Part shown: positions 8,205-17,331 of the stretch, one piece after another
How positions within the stretch are numbered: the stretch's first letter is position 1
How the letters are laid out: the number at the start of each line of letters is the position of its first letter
Source: Lacticaseibacillus sharpeae JCM 1186 = DSM 20505
Lineage (GTDB): Bacteria; Bacillota; Bacilli; Lactobacillales; Lactobacillaceae
Length of the DNA: 37,002 bases
Direction of reading: 5' to 3'
NCBI RefSeq assembly: GCF_001436225.1
Contig: NZ_AYYO01000044.1
Coordinates: 1-37,002 of the forward strand
Position numbers and translations under genes: made by a program
The notes under the pieces: generated by a model
Seen by the model: only the letters and a program-made list of their open reading frames with translations
The model's database searches: none
What the model was told of the DNA's origin: nothing

Positions 8205-8376
8205 AAAAAGCGACAGGCGGGGTTCATGGTGTCACACTGGTATTACCAAGCACAGTGTTTCCTGCATCTGCAGGCATAACCCGGTGGTTCCCGCTCGGGC
8301 TGGAGTAATCCTTAAATGTTCCCTGCATGGCGGGGGGTGTCGCCACGGTCGTTTGAAGAATGACTGTGGCTTTTTG
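8205..8376 (+). ncRNA. Candidate structured small RNA with its own terminator
   Basis: A gene-free stretch with dense pairing. GCGACA (8210-8215) can pair with TGTCGC (8338-8343) to close the structure. Inside, ACACTG pairs with CAGTGT around a TGGT/ACCA hairpin (8234-8258), CCTGC with GCAGG (8260-8273), and CCCGC (near 8290) with GCGGG (near 8330). A terminator ends it (8342-8375). A weak promoter, TTGAAA (8167-8172) and TCGAAT (8191-8196), would start transcription near 8203. The long bulged-rod shape and a CTCGGG...GGAG then CCTTAAATG segment faintly recall 6S RNA, but I cannot confirm that; it is not SRP RNA, tmRNA or RNase P by their hallmark sequences. Confidence 0.35.
8342..8376 (+). 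terminator. Terminator upstream of the ABC-F promoter
   Basis: Arms GCCACGGTCGTT (8342-8353) and AATGACTGTGGC (8359-8370) pair over 12 bp with two G-T pairs and a 5 nt loop, followed by five T. It ends the candidate small RNA. Confidence 0.75.
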
Positions 8377-8417
8377 TGCTCAATTTGTGTAAACGCCTCC
8401 CACTGTTGTACCCGTCA

Positions 8418-8426
8418 TGCTATAAT
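8418..8426 (+). promoter_or_regulatory. Extended -10 promoter of the ABC-F gene
   Basis: TGCTATAAT is a perfect extended -10 element. No good -35 is present at the proper distance. Predicted start is near 8433, giving a leader of about 205 nt. Confidence 0.6.
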
Positions 8427-8465
8427 TACCCCATAAATCCAAGAAAGCACGAGGTCCCGCCAACA

Positions 8466-8477
8466 ATGTGCAACTAA
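8466..8477 (+). CDS. Predicted three-codon upstream ORF in the ABC-F leader
   Basis: ATG TGC AAC TAA encodes Met-Cys-Asn. GAGGT at 8451-8455 lies about 11 nt upstream, a little far but usable. It is located some 33 nt after the predicted transcript start and 90 nt before the leader terminator. Short leader ORFs where antibiotic-stalled ribosomes change RNA folding are known for ABC-F resistance genes in Firmicutes; applying this here is inference. Confidence 0.4.
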   Translation: MCN

Positions 8478-8566
8478 GAAATTCTCACCGTCACTAACTG
8501 CACCTCCCAACACAGGGGCGCAGTGTGCACTTTGGGGATTCTGTTGCGCCGGGGACCAAGCACGGC

Positions 8567-8602
8567 GCCAGCAAGTCATCGCGACCTGCTGGCTTTATTT
8601 TG
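8567..8602 (+). terminator. Leader terminator (attenuator) of the ABC-F gene
   Basis: GCCAGCA (8567-8573) pairs with TGCTGGC (8587-8593), and inside it GTC with GAC around a 5 nt loop, followed by TTTATTTT. It lies between the gene's promoter and its start codon. GGCGCA (8517-8522), TGCGCC (8545-8550) and GGCGCC (8564-8569) offer competing pairings, as an antiterminator switch needs. Confidence 0.7.
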
Positions 8603-8638
8603 CTTAAAAACGGAATCGCCATCGAGAAGGAAACACTC

Positions 8639-10150
8639 ATGGCTCAAATACAAATCGAAAACTTAAGTTATATTATTGCTGGCAGCATTCTCTTCACCAC
8701 CGACCGCCTAACCGCACACACCGGTGACCGCGTGGGGATTGTGGGCGCAAATGGTGCGGGCAAGACCACTCTAGGCCGAATCGTCGCTGGCGCCACCACC
8801 GATTTTGCGGGCAAATTGCAGGTGCACGGCGCAGTCACACTGGTGCCGCAAGTTGCGCCAACCCGCGCCAAGTCGGGCGGGCAGAGTGTGGTGGCGCGGG
8901 TTCGGGAGGCTATGGCGGCTAACCCGGAAATCCTAATTCTGGATGAGCCTTCCGCCAACTTGGACGAGCAGCATCAGGAATGGCTTAAACAAATAATCGC
9001 GGCCTACAAGGGTTTGCTGCTACTCATCTCCCATGACCGCACGCTGCTCAAGACGGTCGCGACGAAAATCTGGGCGGTACGTGACCAACGCTTCACCGAG
9101 TTTGGCGGTTCCTACGACGAATACGTCGCGGACTACGAGGCACGCCAGGCTGCCGCCACGATTACGTATCGCCATGAGCAGCAAGCAATCCGCGATTTGG
9201 AGCTGGCTGCACGCAAGCGTCGGGAGAAAGCGGCCCACGTTCGTAAAGGCAGCAAGGCGATGAGCTCGCGCGAGTTGAAGACGAGTAAGGAAAAACGCGA
9301 GCTCAACGCGGCCAAACTCGAGCGTAGTGCACACGCAATGCTGGAGCGGGCGGTGCGGGATAATCAGGCGGAAAAGCCTACGCATGCCGGTTTCATCAAG
9401 GTTGTCGGCGCTGATTTGCCGCCGATTGCAGGTAAGTCGGTGCTGCGCGTGGCCCACTTCAACCTCGTTCGCGCCGGGCGGGAATTGCTGCACGATGTGA
9501 ATTTCGTCATCGCACCGGGTGACCGTGTGAGCCTGACCGGGGCCAATGGGAGCGGCAAGACCACACTACTCACCGCCATCATGGCCCGCAAGTCGGGGAT
9601 CGCCTTGGGGCCGAGTGTGCGCAGTGGTTATTTTGCCCAGGACATGTACACGCTGGACGGTTCGCGGACCGTTGAACAGACGGTTGCCGCGGCGACCAGT
9701 CTGGATATGAACCGTTCGCGCCGGCTGATGGGTGCCTTTGGCCTGAATGCCCGCTTCTATCCGCGGCTGGTTAGTGCCCTTAGCGGCGGGGAGCAGGTGA
9801 AACTGCAGCTACTCACGGTGCTGCTCGGCGCGCATAATTTTCTGATTCTAGATGAGCCGACCAACTACCTTGACCTGCCGGCAATCGAGGCACTCACTAA
9901 ATTCCTCCAAGGGTATCCCGGTACCGTGATGTTTGTTGCCCATGATCAGGAGTTTCGCCAGCAGGTCGCGACCCGAACACTGGCGATTGAATGCCAGCAG
10001 CTGCGTGAACCGGCGCGGGTTGCGCAGGGTGTGCTGCCCAGTGATTTGCCGGCGCTGCAATTCAAGTACGATCAGATGATGCTAGCTGACGACGCCAATC
10101 CGGAAGAACTACGCGAGCTGAGAACGCAAATTGCACGTGCCAAGCGATGA
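8639..10150 (+). CDS. ABC-F ATPase, antibiotic-resistance (ribosome protection) type
   Basis: 503 aa from ATG 8639, with AGAAGG at 8625-8630; a GTG at 8525 would place the leader terminator inside the gene and is rejected. Two ATP-binding domains and no membrane segments: Walker [10 protein letters not shown] (residues 37-45), signature SGGQ (79-82), LDEP (101-104), SHD; a charged helical linker (about 165-250); then Walker [10 protein letters not shown] (301-309), LSGGEQ (381-386), LDEPTN (404-409) and AHD. Both catalytic Glu are present. The first domain is unusually short between Walker A and signature, as in Vga/Lsa/VmlR-type proteins rather than EttA or Uup. Such proteins bind the ribosomal E site and dislodge peptidyl-transferase-center antibiotics. 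The attenuator leader supports drug-induced expression. Exact drug range is unknown. Confidence 0.85.
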   Translation: MAQIQIENLSYIIAGSILFTTDRLTAHTGDRVGIVGANGAGKTTLGRIVAGATTDFAGKLQVHGAVTLVPQVAPTRAKSGGQSVVARVREAMAANPEILILDEPSANLDEQHQEWLKQIIAAYKGLLLLISHDRTLLKTVATKIWAVRDQRFTEFGGSYDEYVADYEARQAAATITYRHEQQAIRDLELAARKRREKAAHVRKGSKAMSSRELKTSKEKRELNAAKLERSAHAMLERAVRDNQAEKPTHAGFIKVVGADLPPIAGKSVLRVAHFNLVRAGRELLHDVNFVIAPGDRVSLTGANGSGKTTLLTAIMARKSGIALGPSVRSGYFAQDMYTLDGSRTVEQTVAAATSLDMNRSRRLMGAFGLNARFYPRLVSALSGGEQVKLQLLTVLLGAHNFLILDEPTNYLDLPAIEALTKFLQGYPGTVMFVAHDQEFRQQVATRTLAIECQQLREPARVAQGVLPSDLPALQFKYDQMMLADDANPEELRELRTQIARAKR

Positions 10151-10289
10151 GAAATGGTGCGTGAAGCTATTAACGGCTGAGCTTGCAGATGATTTTCTTT
10201 TGGCGCATGTCACTTAAGATTGCAAAGTGAATTTTTCCCCCGCACACGCTATACTGTTTATATAGAAGCAAAACGAAGGAGCCCACACA

Positions 10290-11822
10290 GTGCAGCGCAA
10301 AAAAAGTCACGATAATACCCGATTCAAGTTCATCATTACCGGCCTCGTCATCGGTGCGGCGGCCGGTTTTGTCGTGGCCTTATTCCGCCTGTTGATTGAG
10401 AAGCTGCTCGACTTCATGAAGTACCTCTACATGCACCCGACACCGCAAATCATCATTGGCATCGTGATTGTCAGCATTATCGCCGGGCTGTTCATCGCGC
10501 TGCTGGTTAAGCAGCAGCCGAACATCTCGGGCTCCGGGATTCCGCAGATTGAAGGCCAGCTCCATGGCGACCTGGACTTCAACTGGTGGGCCATTCTCTG
10601 GCGCAAGTTCGTCGCCGGGGTCATCGGCATCGGCTCCGGGCTGTTCCTCGGACGGGAAGGCCCGTCGATTCAGCTCGGTTCCGCGGTCGGTCAGGGTTTC
10701 GCGGATGTGCGCGGCAAAAGCGGGGCGGACCGGCGTGTCATGATTGCGTCGGGGGCCGCGGCCGGCTTGTCCGCCGCGTTCAATGCGCCGCTGGCCGGGA
10801 CGATGTTTGTGCTGGAAGAGGTGTACCACAACTTCAGCCCGCTTGTGTGGATGACCAGCCTGGCCAGCGCGGTGGCGGCCGACCTCGTGTCGCTGAACTT
10901 CTTCGGCCTGACACCGGTGCTGCACCTGGTGTACCTGAAGACGATGCCCGTGTACATGTACTGGCACATCATTTTGCTCGGGATTCTGCTGGGCCTGCTG
11001 GGGATGCTCTATAGCAAATGCACCCTGGCGATGCCGCGCGTCTACGCACTGACACATTTGTCCCGGCCGCTGCAAGGACTGATTCCGCTGCTGCTGGTGA
11101 TTCCACTTGGCCTAGCCGTGCCCGACTTACTCGGGGGCGGGAACAGCGTCATTCTGAGCTTTGGTGCCCACGTGCCGCTGCTGTGGCCACTCATCTGGAT
11201 GTTCGTGATTCGCTTCGTTTTCTCGATGATTTCGTACGGTTCCGGCTTGCCCGGCGGTATTTTCCTCCCCATTTTGACGCTGGGGGCCGTCATCGGCGGC
11301 GTGTACGGCGTCTTCATGGCGGACATGGGCCTGTTGCCACGCGTGTACATCATGAATTTAATTATCTTTGCGATGGCCGGTTACTTCGCGGGGATTGGGA
11401 AGGCGCCCTTCACGGCCATCCTGCTCATTACCGAAATGGTCGGCTCGATTAAGAACCTGCTGCCGCTGGCATTGCTGTCACTGACGGCGTTCACGGTCAC
11501 CGACCTGCTCGGCGGCGCGCCTATCTATGAAGCCCTGCTCAGCCGCCTCGTGCTGCCTAACCAGCTGGGCCGACTGCACCAGCCCGTGCGCTTCGAGCTG
11601 CCGATTTTTGCCGGCGCCACGCTCGATTCGGCGCAGGTGCGTGACTTCCAGTGGCCGACAGATAGTCTGCTGGTTGAAATCCGCCGCGGTGATGACCGCC
11701 GGATTCCGCATGGCGATACCGTCCTGCGCGCGGGCGACACGCTCGTCATCATGACCGACGAGCGGCACCAGCGGGATGTGCGCAAGGTTATCGAAAAAGT
11801 GGCGGAAGCGCCGGAGACGTAG
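10290..11822 (+). CDS. ClC-family chloride channel/transporter with C-terminal TrkA-C domain
   Basis: 510 aa with a GTG start after GAAGGAG (10275-10281). The ClC signature loops are all visible: GSGIP (residues 81-85), GREGP (121-125, with the gating Glu at 123), FNAPLAG followed by EE at 176-177 (the position of the internal proton glutamate in the bacterial exchangers), and GSGLPGGIFLP. Both glutamates suggest a proton-coupled Cl-/H+ exchanger rather than a passive channel. About ten hydrophobic membrane segments precede a soluble C-terminal domain of about 70 residues (ATLDSAQVRDFQWP ... AGDTLVIMTDE), which is the RCK/TrkA-C type that binds a regulatory ligand. It probably serves acid or ionic stress. 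TATACT at about 10250 may be its -10 element. Monocistronic by spacing. Confidence 0.92.
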   Translation: MQRKKSHDNTRFKFIITGLVIGAAAGFVVALFRLLIEKLLDFMKYLYMHPTPQIIIGIVIVSIIAGLFIALLVKQQPNISGSGIPQIEGQLHGDLDFNWWAILWRKFVAGVIGIGSGLFLGREGPSIQLGSAVGQGFADVRGKSGADRRVMIASGAAAGLSAAFNAPLAGTMFVLEEVYHNFSPLVWMTSLASAVAADLVSLNFFGLTPVLHLVYLKTMPVYMYWHIILLGILLGLLGMLYSKCTLAMPRVYALTHLSRPLQGLIPLLLVIPLGLAVPDLLGGGNSVILSFGAHVPLLWPLIWMFVIRFVFSMISYGSGLPGGIFLPILTLGAVIGGVYGVFMADMGLLPRVYIMNLIIFAMAGYFAGIGKAPFTAILLITEMVGSIKNLLPLALLSLTAFTVTDLLGGAPIYEALLSRLVLPNQLGRLHQPVRFELPIFAGATLDSAQVRDFQWPTDSLLVEIRRGDDRRIPHGDTVLRAGDTLVIMTDERHQRDVRKVIEKVAEAPET

Positions 11823-11934
11823 AAAAAACGCGGGAAAAAGTAGGCAATTTCCGTTACTTGTGGTAGTCTAGGAGTAGTAATTTTTGTGCGGAAGGGCGAA
11901 ACGTGCCTCCGCGGTATAACTGGAGGAATTTAAC

Positions 11935-12171
11935 GTGCAGTCATTATTGACAACCCTGCTGGTAGTCGACTCGGTGCTTATCGTCATCGCAGTCCTCATG
12001 CAGCCAAGTAAGCAACAAGATGCTCTGAGTGCTTTGTCCGGGGGCGCAACCGACCTGTTCGGTAAGTCCAAGTCCCGCGGGTTCGAAGCGTTCATGGAGA
12101 AGGTCACCGTCGTGCTCGGTGTCGTCTTCTTCGGCCTGTCCATCGCTCTGGCATACCTGTCTTCTCACTAA
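11935..12171 (+). CDS. secG: Preprotein translocase subunit SecG
   Basis: 78 aa, starting at GTG 11935 after TGGAGG. Two hydrophobic segments (LLTTLLVVDSVLIVIAVLMQ near the N-terminus and VVLGVVFFGLSIALAYLSS at the C-terminus) flank the conserved middle PSKQQDALSALSGGATDLFGKSKSRG, typical for SecG, the small accessory subunit of the SecYEG channel. Followed by a perfect terminator, then carboxylesterase, rnr and smpB, the same order as in many Firmicutes (secG-yvaK-rnr-smpB). This conserved order makes the call secure. Confidence 0.93.
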   Translation: MQSLLTTLLVVDSVLIVIAVLMQPSKQQDALSALSGGATDLFGKSKSRGFEAFMEKVTVVLGVVFFGLSIALAYLSSH

Positions 12172-12216
12172 AGATAGATTTATGTCAGTTCGCGGTTAGC
12201 TCAAGGCATTGCAAGC

Positions 12217-12257
12217 AACGGCCATGCATCCGCACCGAGGATGCATGGCCGTTTTTT
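12217..12257 (+). terminator. Terminator after secG
   Basis: Perfect 15 bp stem, 12217-12231 with 12239-12253, a 7 nt loop and six T. Confidence 0.92.
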
Positions 12258-12316
12258 CAAATGACGAGTTGATAATGACGCCAAAATCGAGTGTAGTCAT
12301 GCAAGGAGGTTAGTGT

Positions 12317-13045
12317 ATGATCAGAATCCCATCCGCAGTTGAATACGACGGCGACCACTCCCGGCCGGGGATTGTGCTCCTGCATTCCTTCACCGGCAGC
12401 AGTCGCGACATGAAGTTCCTCGCGCCAGCGTTGAACGCGGCGGGGTACGGCGTATACGTCCCCGTCCTGCGCGGTCACCACGACCGCACCGTTGCCGGCC
12501 CGCTGCTTGGCGGCAACCCCGACGATTGGTGGCAAGACGTTCAGGCCGCGGTTGCGCGGATGCGGCGGACGTATCCAACCGTTGCGGTATTTGGCCTGTC
12601 GCTCGGTGGGGTGCTGGCCATGCGTGCCATTGCGGAGCTACCCGATGTGGTGGCCGGCGGCGTCATGGCCGCACCCATTTGGCAGGGTTCACCGTACTTT
12701 ACCCGCACCGTGCACGGTTACTTTGATTACGTTCAGTATTATACTGGAGTCAAGGCGGACAAAGCAGCGCTTGCCCCGGCGATTGAGGAGCAGCGCGGCG
12801 CCATTCGCCATCTGGCCCACGGCGTGATGCGCGATGCACCGACAGTGACCAAGCCAGTGTTCATCGCCCAGGGCGGCAAGGACTCGGTGATTAATCCGGA
12901 GACAGCGCGGCAGACGCAGACACACCTGCAAAACGCACCGACGGATTTTCACTGGTATCCCGATGCTGACCACATTCTCACCGTCGACCCCGCACACAAG
13001 CAGCTGGAAGCCGACATGATTGCGTTTCTCAATCGGCTGGCTTAG
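12317..13045 (+). CDS. Carboxylesterase of the Est30/YvaK type (alpha/beta hydrolase)
   Basis: 242 aa. AAGGAGG at 12303-12309 precedes ATG 12317. Alpha/beta-hydrolase features: an early oxyanion region VLLHSFTGSS, the nucleophile elbow GLSLGG with the catalytic Ser, an acid residue in GGKDSVI and the His in DADHIL. The order and the length match small bacterial carboxylesterases (Est30, YvaK). It acts on short-chain esters in the cytoplasm; the natural substrate is unknown. It sits between secG and rnr, the place where yvaK stands in Bacillus. The promoter is not clear; transcription into rnr, 75 nt downstream, is possible. Confidence 0.88.
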   Translation: MIRIPSAVEYDGDHSRPGIVLLHSFTGSSRDMKFLAPALNAAGYGVYVPVLRGHHDRTVAGPLLGGNPDDWWQDVQAAVARMRRTYPTVAVFGLSLGGVLAMRAIAELPDVVAGGVMAAPIWQGSPYFTRTVHGYFDYVQYYTGVKADKAALAPAIEEQRGAIRHLAHGVMRDAPTVTKPVFIAQGGKDSVINPETARQTQTHLQNAPTDFHWYPDADHILTVDPAHKQLEADMIAFLNRLA

Positions 13046-13120
13046 GCCGCGGTGGACTTTTAATTAGACAACTATAAATTTATAAAATACGGCCTAGACC
13101 GTACAGAAAGAGGTACTCGA

Positions 13121-15628
13121 ATGACCACAGTCGGTCACATGCGTAACGAATTACTCGCATTATTCAAGCGTAACCCGAACGTGAGCTACGCAACATCAAC
13201 CATCGTCAAAGCCTTGAAGGTTGAAGACGGGGACAACCGGGTCTTGGCGGAAGCTTTGGCCCAGCTAATCAAGGACAACTTGCTGCACAAGGATGACGCC
13301 GGCCTGTTTGCTGCTGGCGCTGGCGCTAGCGACCTGGTTACCGGGACTTTCCGCGGCAACGACAAGGGCTTCGGCTTCGTTGCCATCCCCGATTCCACAG
13401 ACCCAGACTTCTTCATCGCGCCGCCGAACACGCACAACGCGCTGGATGGGGACACAGTCGAAATCCACGTGCTGCACGCCGCTAAGCCTGGTGACACGCG
13501 CGGGGGGGATGCCGAAGTGGTCAACATTACCGACCACAAGTACACCCAGCTCGTCGGTGAATACGCACCACTCCCAGACGGCGAAGCAATTCGCACCGGC
13601 TACATGGGCACGGTGACGAGTCACGAGAAGAAGATCAGCAAGTACACCATCTACGTCAAGGACATGGGTCTCATGCCCCAGATGGGTGACATGGTGCTGA
13701 CTGAACTGACCAGCTACCCAGACCGCAACCACCCTGACAGCATGGAAGGGGTGCTCAAGCAGGACCTCGGGAACAAGAACGACCCTGGGGTGGACGTCAT
13801 GTCCATCGTTTACCAGAACAAGATTAAGTCCGAATTCCCCACTGAAGTGCTCGAACAAGCCAACAACATTCCCGACCACGTCACGGAGGCTGACCGGGTG
13901 GGACGCCGTGACATCACCGATGAAGTGGTCGTCACCATTGACGGCGACGACTCCAAGGACTTCGACGACGCGGTCGGCTTGACCAAGTTGCCAAACGGTC
14001 ACTGGCGCCTCGGGGTGCACATCGCCGACGTTTCGTATTACGTTGTGCCCGGCACGCCGCTGGATGACGAGGCCTACGAACGTGGCACGTCCACGTACCT
14101 GACCGACCGCGTAATTCCAATGCTGCCATTCCGGCTGTCCAACGGGATTTGTTCCCTGAACCCCGACGTTGACCGGCTGGCAATGTCTTGTGAAATGGAA
14201 ATCGACGACCGGGGCCACGTCCTGAACCACGAGATTTTCCAATCCATCATCCGTTCCCACGGTCGCCTCACGTACAACAACGTGAACAAGGCGCTGGACG
14301 GCGACGCGGATGCCCTTGGTGAACACAAGGACCTGCTGCCAATGCTGCAGGAAATGGCTAAGTTGCACGAAGTTATGTACCAGATGCGCCATGCACGCGG
14401 GGCCATTGACTTCGAAGAGAACGAAGCGAAGATTATCGTCGACGCTGACGGTCACCCAACGGACATCGTGCTCCGTGAACGCGGGCTGTCCGAAAAGATG
14501 ATCGAAAGCATGATGCTCGCGGCTAACGAAACTGTCGCTAAGCACTACTACGACGACCACGTGCCATTCCTGTACCGTGTCCACGAAACCCCTGATGATG
14601 ACCGCATTAAGGAATTCATCGACTTCTGTGCCACGTTCGGGATTCACGTGCAGCCGGGCAAGAACGGCGCCATCACGCCGGCGATGCTCCAGCAGGTCGT
14701 CACCGACGTCACCGGCAAGCCGGAAGAGGCCATGGTCAACGTGAAGCTGCTCCGGAGTCTGAAGCAGGCCCGGTACTCACCAGATCCACTGGGTCACTTC
14801 GGTTTGGCGGCCCCTTACTACAGTCATTTCACGTCCCCAATTCGCCGGTACCCTGACCTGGTTGCCCACCGCATGATTCGCGAGTACGACCAGAAGGGTG
14901 AAACCGAAATGGTCAAGGACAAGTGGCGTGAAGCCCTGCCCGACATCGCGGTTGCGACCAGCACAGCTGAACGCCGCAGTATCGACGCAGAACGGGCTGT
15001 AGATGACCTGAAGAAGGCCGAATTCATGCAGGACAAGATTGGCGAAGACTTCGATGCCGTGGTCAGCTCCGTCCTCAGTTTCGGGATGTTCATTGAACTG
15101 CCGAACACGGTTGAAGGGCTTGTTCACATTTCCACCATGGATGACGATTACTACCAGTTCGTCGAGAAGCAGATGGCACTCGTCGGCGGCCGGACGCACA
15201 AGATGTATCGGATTGGCCAGTCCGTTCGCGTGCACTTGGAGAACGTCGACGTCGAGCAACGCAACATCGACTTCAAGCTGATTGACACCGAAGAAACGCC
15301 AACTGCGGACTTCGACACCAGCGACCTCAAGACCGAGGCGCCCGTGAAGAAGAGCTTCGGCGGTCCTCGTGGTGGGGGTAACCGGAACGGCGGTTTCCGC
15401 GGCAACGGTAACGGTGGCAACGACCGGCGCAATGGCGGCCGCAATGACAACCGTGGCGGCCAAAACGGTAACCGGGCTGGCAATCGCGACAATAACCGCG
15501 GCGGCCGCTCGGGCAATCGGGGCGGTTCCAGTCTGGACCAACTTGCAAACAAGTGGGGCAACCAGCGCGGTGGCAACAACAACCGTGGTGGCAACCGCAA
15601 CAACCAGATGCGTAACAAACGTAAGTAA
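13121..15628 (+). CDS. rnr: Ribonuclease R
   Basis: 835 aa. AAGAGG upstream supports ATG 13121; ATG 13139 is an alternative. Order: an N-terminal helix-turn-helix-like part (about 1-65), cold-shock domains ([14 protein letters not shown] and after), the RNB catalytic domain with its metal-binding aspartates in [20 protein letters not shown] near the end of RNB, and an S1 domain ([30 protein letters not shown]). It is a processive 3'-5' exoribonuclease that degrades structured RNA and non-stop mRNA together with tmRNA-SmpB. The last 93 residues (743-835) are a low-complexity Gly-Asn-Arg tail with repeated RGG and GGN triplets, where many family members have a lysine-rich tail. smpB follows 29 nt downstream, so the two are probably co-transcribed. 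Confidence 0.95.
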   Translation: MTTVGHMRNELLALFKRNPNVSYATSTIVKALKVEDGDNRVLAEALAQLIKDNLLHKDDAGLFAAGAGASDLVTGTFRGNDKGFGFVAIPDSTDPDFFIAPPNTHNALDGDTVEIHVLHAAKPGDTRGGDAEVVNITDHKYTQLVGEYAPLPDGEAIRTGYMGTVTSHEKKISKYTIYVKDMGLMPQMGDMVLTELTSYPDRNHPDSMEGVLKQDLGNKNDPGVDVMSIVYQNKIKSEFPTEVLEQANNIPDHVTEADRVGRRDITDEVVVTIDGDDSKDFDDAVGLTKLPNGHWRLGVHIADVSYYVVPGTPLDDEAYERGTSTYLTDRVIPMLPFRLSNGICSLNPDVDRLAMSCEMEIDDRGHVLNHEIFQSIIRSHGRLTYNNVNKALDGDADALGEHKDLLPMLQEMAKLHEVMYQMRHARGAIDFEENEAKIIVDADGHPTDIVLRERGLSEKMIESMMLAANETVAKHYYDDHVPFLYRVHETPDDDRIKEFIDFCATFGIHVQPGKNGAITPAMLQQVVTDVTGKPEEAMVNVKLLRSLKQARYSPDPLGHFGLAAPYYSHFTSPIRRYPDLVAHRMIREYDQKGETEMVKDKWREALPDIAVATSTAERRSIDAERAVDDLKKAEFMQDKIGEDFDAVVSSVLSFGMFIELPNTVEGLVHISTMDDDYYQFVEKQMALVGGRTHKMYRIGQSVRVHLENVDVEQRNIDFKLIDTEETPTADFDTSDLKTEAPVKKSFGGPRGGGNRNGGFRGNGNGGNDRRNGGRNDNRGGQNGNRAGNRDNNRGGRSGNRGGSSLDQLANKWGNQRGGNNNRGGNRNNQMRNKRK

Positions 15629-15657
15629 TTTTTCACCAGCTTCGGGAGGTGGCAACA

Positions 15658-16128
15658 ATGGCTAAAAAACAGAAACCAAAACCCGATAACCTGATTGCAC
15701 AGAACAAGAAGGCCCGGCACGACTACACAATCACCGACACCTACGAGGCCGGGATTGCGCTCACCGGGACCGAGATCAAGTCTGTGCGCGACGGCAAAAT
15801 TAACCTCAAGGACGGATTCGCCCGGATTCGTAATGGCGAGGTGTGGCTGGAAAACGTCCACATCAGTCCGTACCGCGAGGGGAACCAGTTCAACGTTGAC
15901 GAATTGCGCAACCGCAAATTGCTGCTGCACCGGAAGGAAATCAATAAGCTGGGCGCGGCCACGGCGGGTCAGGGGAACACCCTGGTGCCGCTCAAGGTCT
16001 ACCTGAAGCACGGCTATGCGAAGGTCCTCATCGGCGTCGCAGTCGGGAAGCACAACTACGACAAGCGGGAAACGCTGAAGAAGCGCGACCAAGAACGCGA
16101 CATCGCCCGTGCATTGCGCGAACGTTAA
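15658..16128 (+). CDS. smpB: SsrA-binding protein SmpB
   Basis: 156 aa from ATG 15658 with GGGAGG at 15644-15649; an in-frame GTG at 15649 overlaps that site and is unlikely. Family motifs: [51 protein letters not shown] and the C-terminal basic tail [16 protein letters not shown]. SmpB binds tmRNA and brings it to stalled ribosomes. The rnr-smpB pairing is widespread, because RNase R removes the released defective mRNA. The tmRNA gene itself is not in this window; a terminator follows the stop codon. Confidence 0.95.
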   Translation: MAKKQKPKPDNLIAQNKKARHDYTITDTYEAGIALTGTEIKSVRDGKINLKDGFARIRNGEVWLENVHISPYREGNQFNVDELRNRKLLLHRKEINKLGAATAGQGNTLVPLKVYLKHGYAKVLIGVAVGKHNYDKRETLKKRDQERDIARALRER

Positions 16129-16139
16129 CTAGCAGGAAG

Positions 16140-16172
16140 TCTTTTTCACGCGCGCGTGGAAAAGATTTTTTT
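16140..16172 (+). terminator. Terminator after smpB
   Basis: TCTTTTTCACG (16140-16150) pairs with CGTGGAAAAGA (16155-16165) with one G-T pair and a 4 nt loop, then seven T. Confidence 0.85.
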
Positions 16173-16219
16173 GCATCCGGTATTTCCCGGAAAATAGCGA
16201 CCAAATAACGGAGGAAATC

Positions 16220-16789
16220 ATGATTAACATTAGACCGGCACGTCCGGAAGACGGCAAGCAGGCAGCACCACTCATCAAGATTGTGTTCGACGAGATGGAG
16301 ATCCCGGAACTCATGGCGATGAGCGCTGCGGACGTGAACGCGGTGTTCGCTCGCGCGTTCAATGTGCCCGAATACCGTTACAGCTACAACTACACGACCG
16401 TGGCGGAAGAAGACGGGGAGCTCGTCGGGATTTGCGTCGGCTACCCGGCGGAAAAAGAGGACCACATCGACGACGCCTTCGCGCCATTTTTGCCGGCCGT
16501 CGGGATTACTGATGGTCGCGAACTGATGCCCGACCACGAGAGCTTCCCGGGCGAATGGTACTTGGACTTGCTGGCGGTGAAGGAAACGGCGCAGCACCGC
16601 GGGATTGGGACCCAGCTGCTGGCGGATGCGTGCACGCGACAAAAGGCGGCGGGTCACAAGTATATGGGGCTATGCTGCGACTTGGTCAACCCCAAGGCCC
16701 AGGCGCTGTACGAGAAGTTGGGCTTTGCCGAAGACGGGCGCGTTAAGATTTTCGCCCACATGTACCGGCACATGCGCAAGACGCTATAG
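16220..16789 (+). CDS. GNAT-family N-acetyltransferase
   Basis: 189 aa. ATG 16220 is preceded by ACGGAGGAAATC. GNAT fold: N-terminal INIRPARPEDGKQAAPLI, a central YLDLLAVKETAQHRGIGTQLL with the acetyl-CoA-binding R-G-x-G core (HRGIGT), and a closing NPKAQALYEKLGFAEDGR. It transfers an acetyl group from acetyl-CoA to an amine of unknown identity in the cytoplasm. The insertion around residues 60-110 (EYRYSYNYTTVAEEDG ... DHIDDAFAPF) is typical of GNAT proteins of lactic acid bacteria with unassigned substrates. The next GNAT gene starts 8 nt downstream, so both are likely in one transcript. Confidence 0.88.
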   Translation: MINIRPARPEDGKQAAPLIKIVFDEMEIPELMAMSAADVNAVFARAFNVPEYRYSYNYTTVAEEDGELVGICVGYPAEKEDHIDDAFAPFLPAVGITDGRELMPDHESFPGEWYLDLLAVKETAQHRGIGTQLLADACTRQKAAGHKYMGLCCDLVNPKAQALYEKLGFAEDGRVKIFAHMYRHMRKTL

Positions 16790-16797
16790 GAGACAAT

Positions 16798-17229
16798 ATG
16801 TACGATTTGCAAATGGGCAGTGCGCCCTGGTTGCGCGCGGCGGCCATCTACCTGCGGATGCAGGTGTTCGTGCTGGAGCGCACCATCAAGATTGAGGATG
16901 AGTTCGACAAGAATGACGTGCCCGGTGTCGTCTACGCGGTGATTTTCGATGGCAAAGAACCCGTTGCCACCGGCCGCTTCCTGCGCGAAGGCGACGATGC
17001 GGCGCGGCTGACCCGCATCGCCACGCGGGCCGACCACCGCGGCCAGCACCTGGGTACCCAGATCATCTGCGCGCTCGAACGGCACGCACAGGATTTGCAC
17101 ATCCATGACCTGCAGATTCATGCGGAGGTGACCGCCATTCCGTTCTACACCAGTCTGGGCTACCACGCCATTGGGCCGGTCTATGAAGAAGACGGCGTGC
17201 CGTGCCGGGTGCTGGCGCGAATGCTGTAG
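16798..17229 (+). CDS. GNAT-family N-acetyltransferase, ElaA-like
   Basis: 143 aa. ATG follows TAGGAGACAAT, 8 nt after the previous gene. Recognisable parts: LRMQVFVLERTIKIEDEFD (the ElaA-type N-terminal helix-strand with VFVLER), VATGRFLREGDDAARLTRIA, the acetyl-CoA loop HRGQHLGTQII, and HAEVTAIPFYTSLGYHAIGPVYEEDGVPC, the characteristic ElaA/YjcF-like end. Acceptor unknown. The two adjacent acetyltransferases are of different GNAT subgroups, so they are not a recent duplication. Confidence 0.87.
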   Translation: MYDLQMGSAPWLRAAAIYLRMQVFVLERTIKIEDEFDKNDVPGVVYAVIFDGKEPVATGRFLREGDDAARLTRIATRADHRGQHLGTQIICALERHAQDLHIHDLQIHAEVTAIPFYTSLGYHAIGPVYEEDGVPCRVLARML

Positions 17230-17263
17230 TTGTGGGCGGCACTAATAATTGATTGTTTACAAA

Positions 17264-17309
17264 AAAGGGAGCAGTGCGTGTCCAAGTTGGGCTGCGTACT
17301 GCTTCCTTT
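17264..17309. terminator. Bidirectional terminator between convergent genes
   Basis: Arms 17264-17278 and 17295-17309 pair over 15 bp with two G-T pairs. T-rich on the right for the plus strand and A-rich on the left for the minus strand, so it can end the GNAT transcript and the ACT-domain gene. Confidence 0.8.
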
Positions 17310-17331
17310 ATTTGTTTAATAATTTTATTGT

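Noticed and set aside
8205-8376. SRP RNA, tmRNA or RNase P RNA
   Set aside because: The hallmark segments of these RNAs (for example GGTCAGGTCCGGAAGGAAGC-like SRP core) are absent; 6S RNA stays possible but unproven.
10163-10183. AAGCT...AGCTT hairpin after the ABC-F gene as a terminator
   Set aside because: Stem of only five pairs and the T-rich stretch is too far downstream.
13265-14647. Long open frame on the minus strand across rnr (460 codons)
   Set aside because: It is antisense to the strongly conserved RNase R gene, has no ribosome binding site, and its product is of unnatural composition (rich in V and H) as expected for a GC-rich shadow frame.
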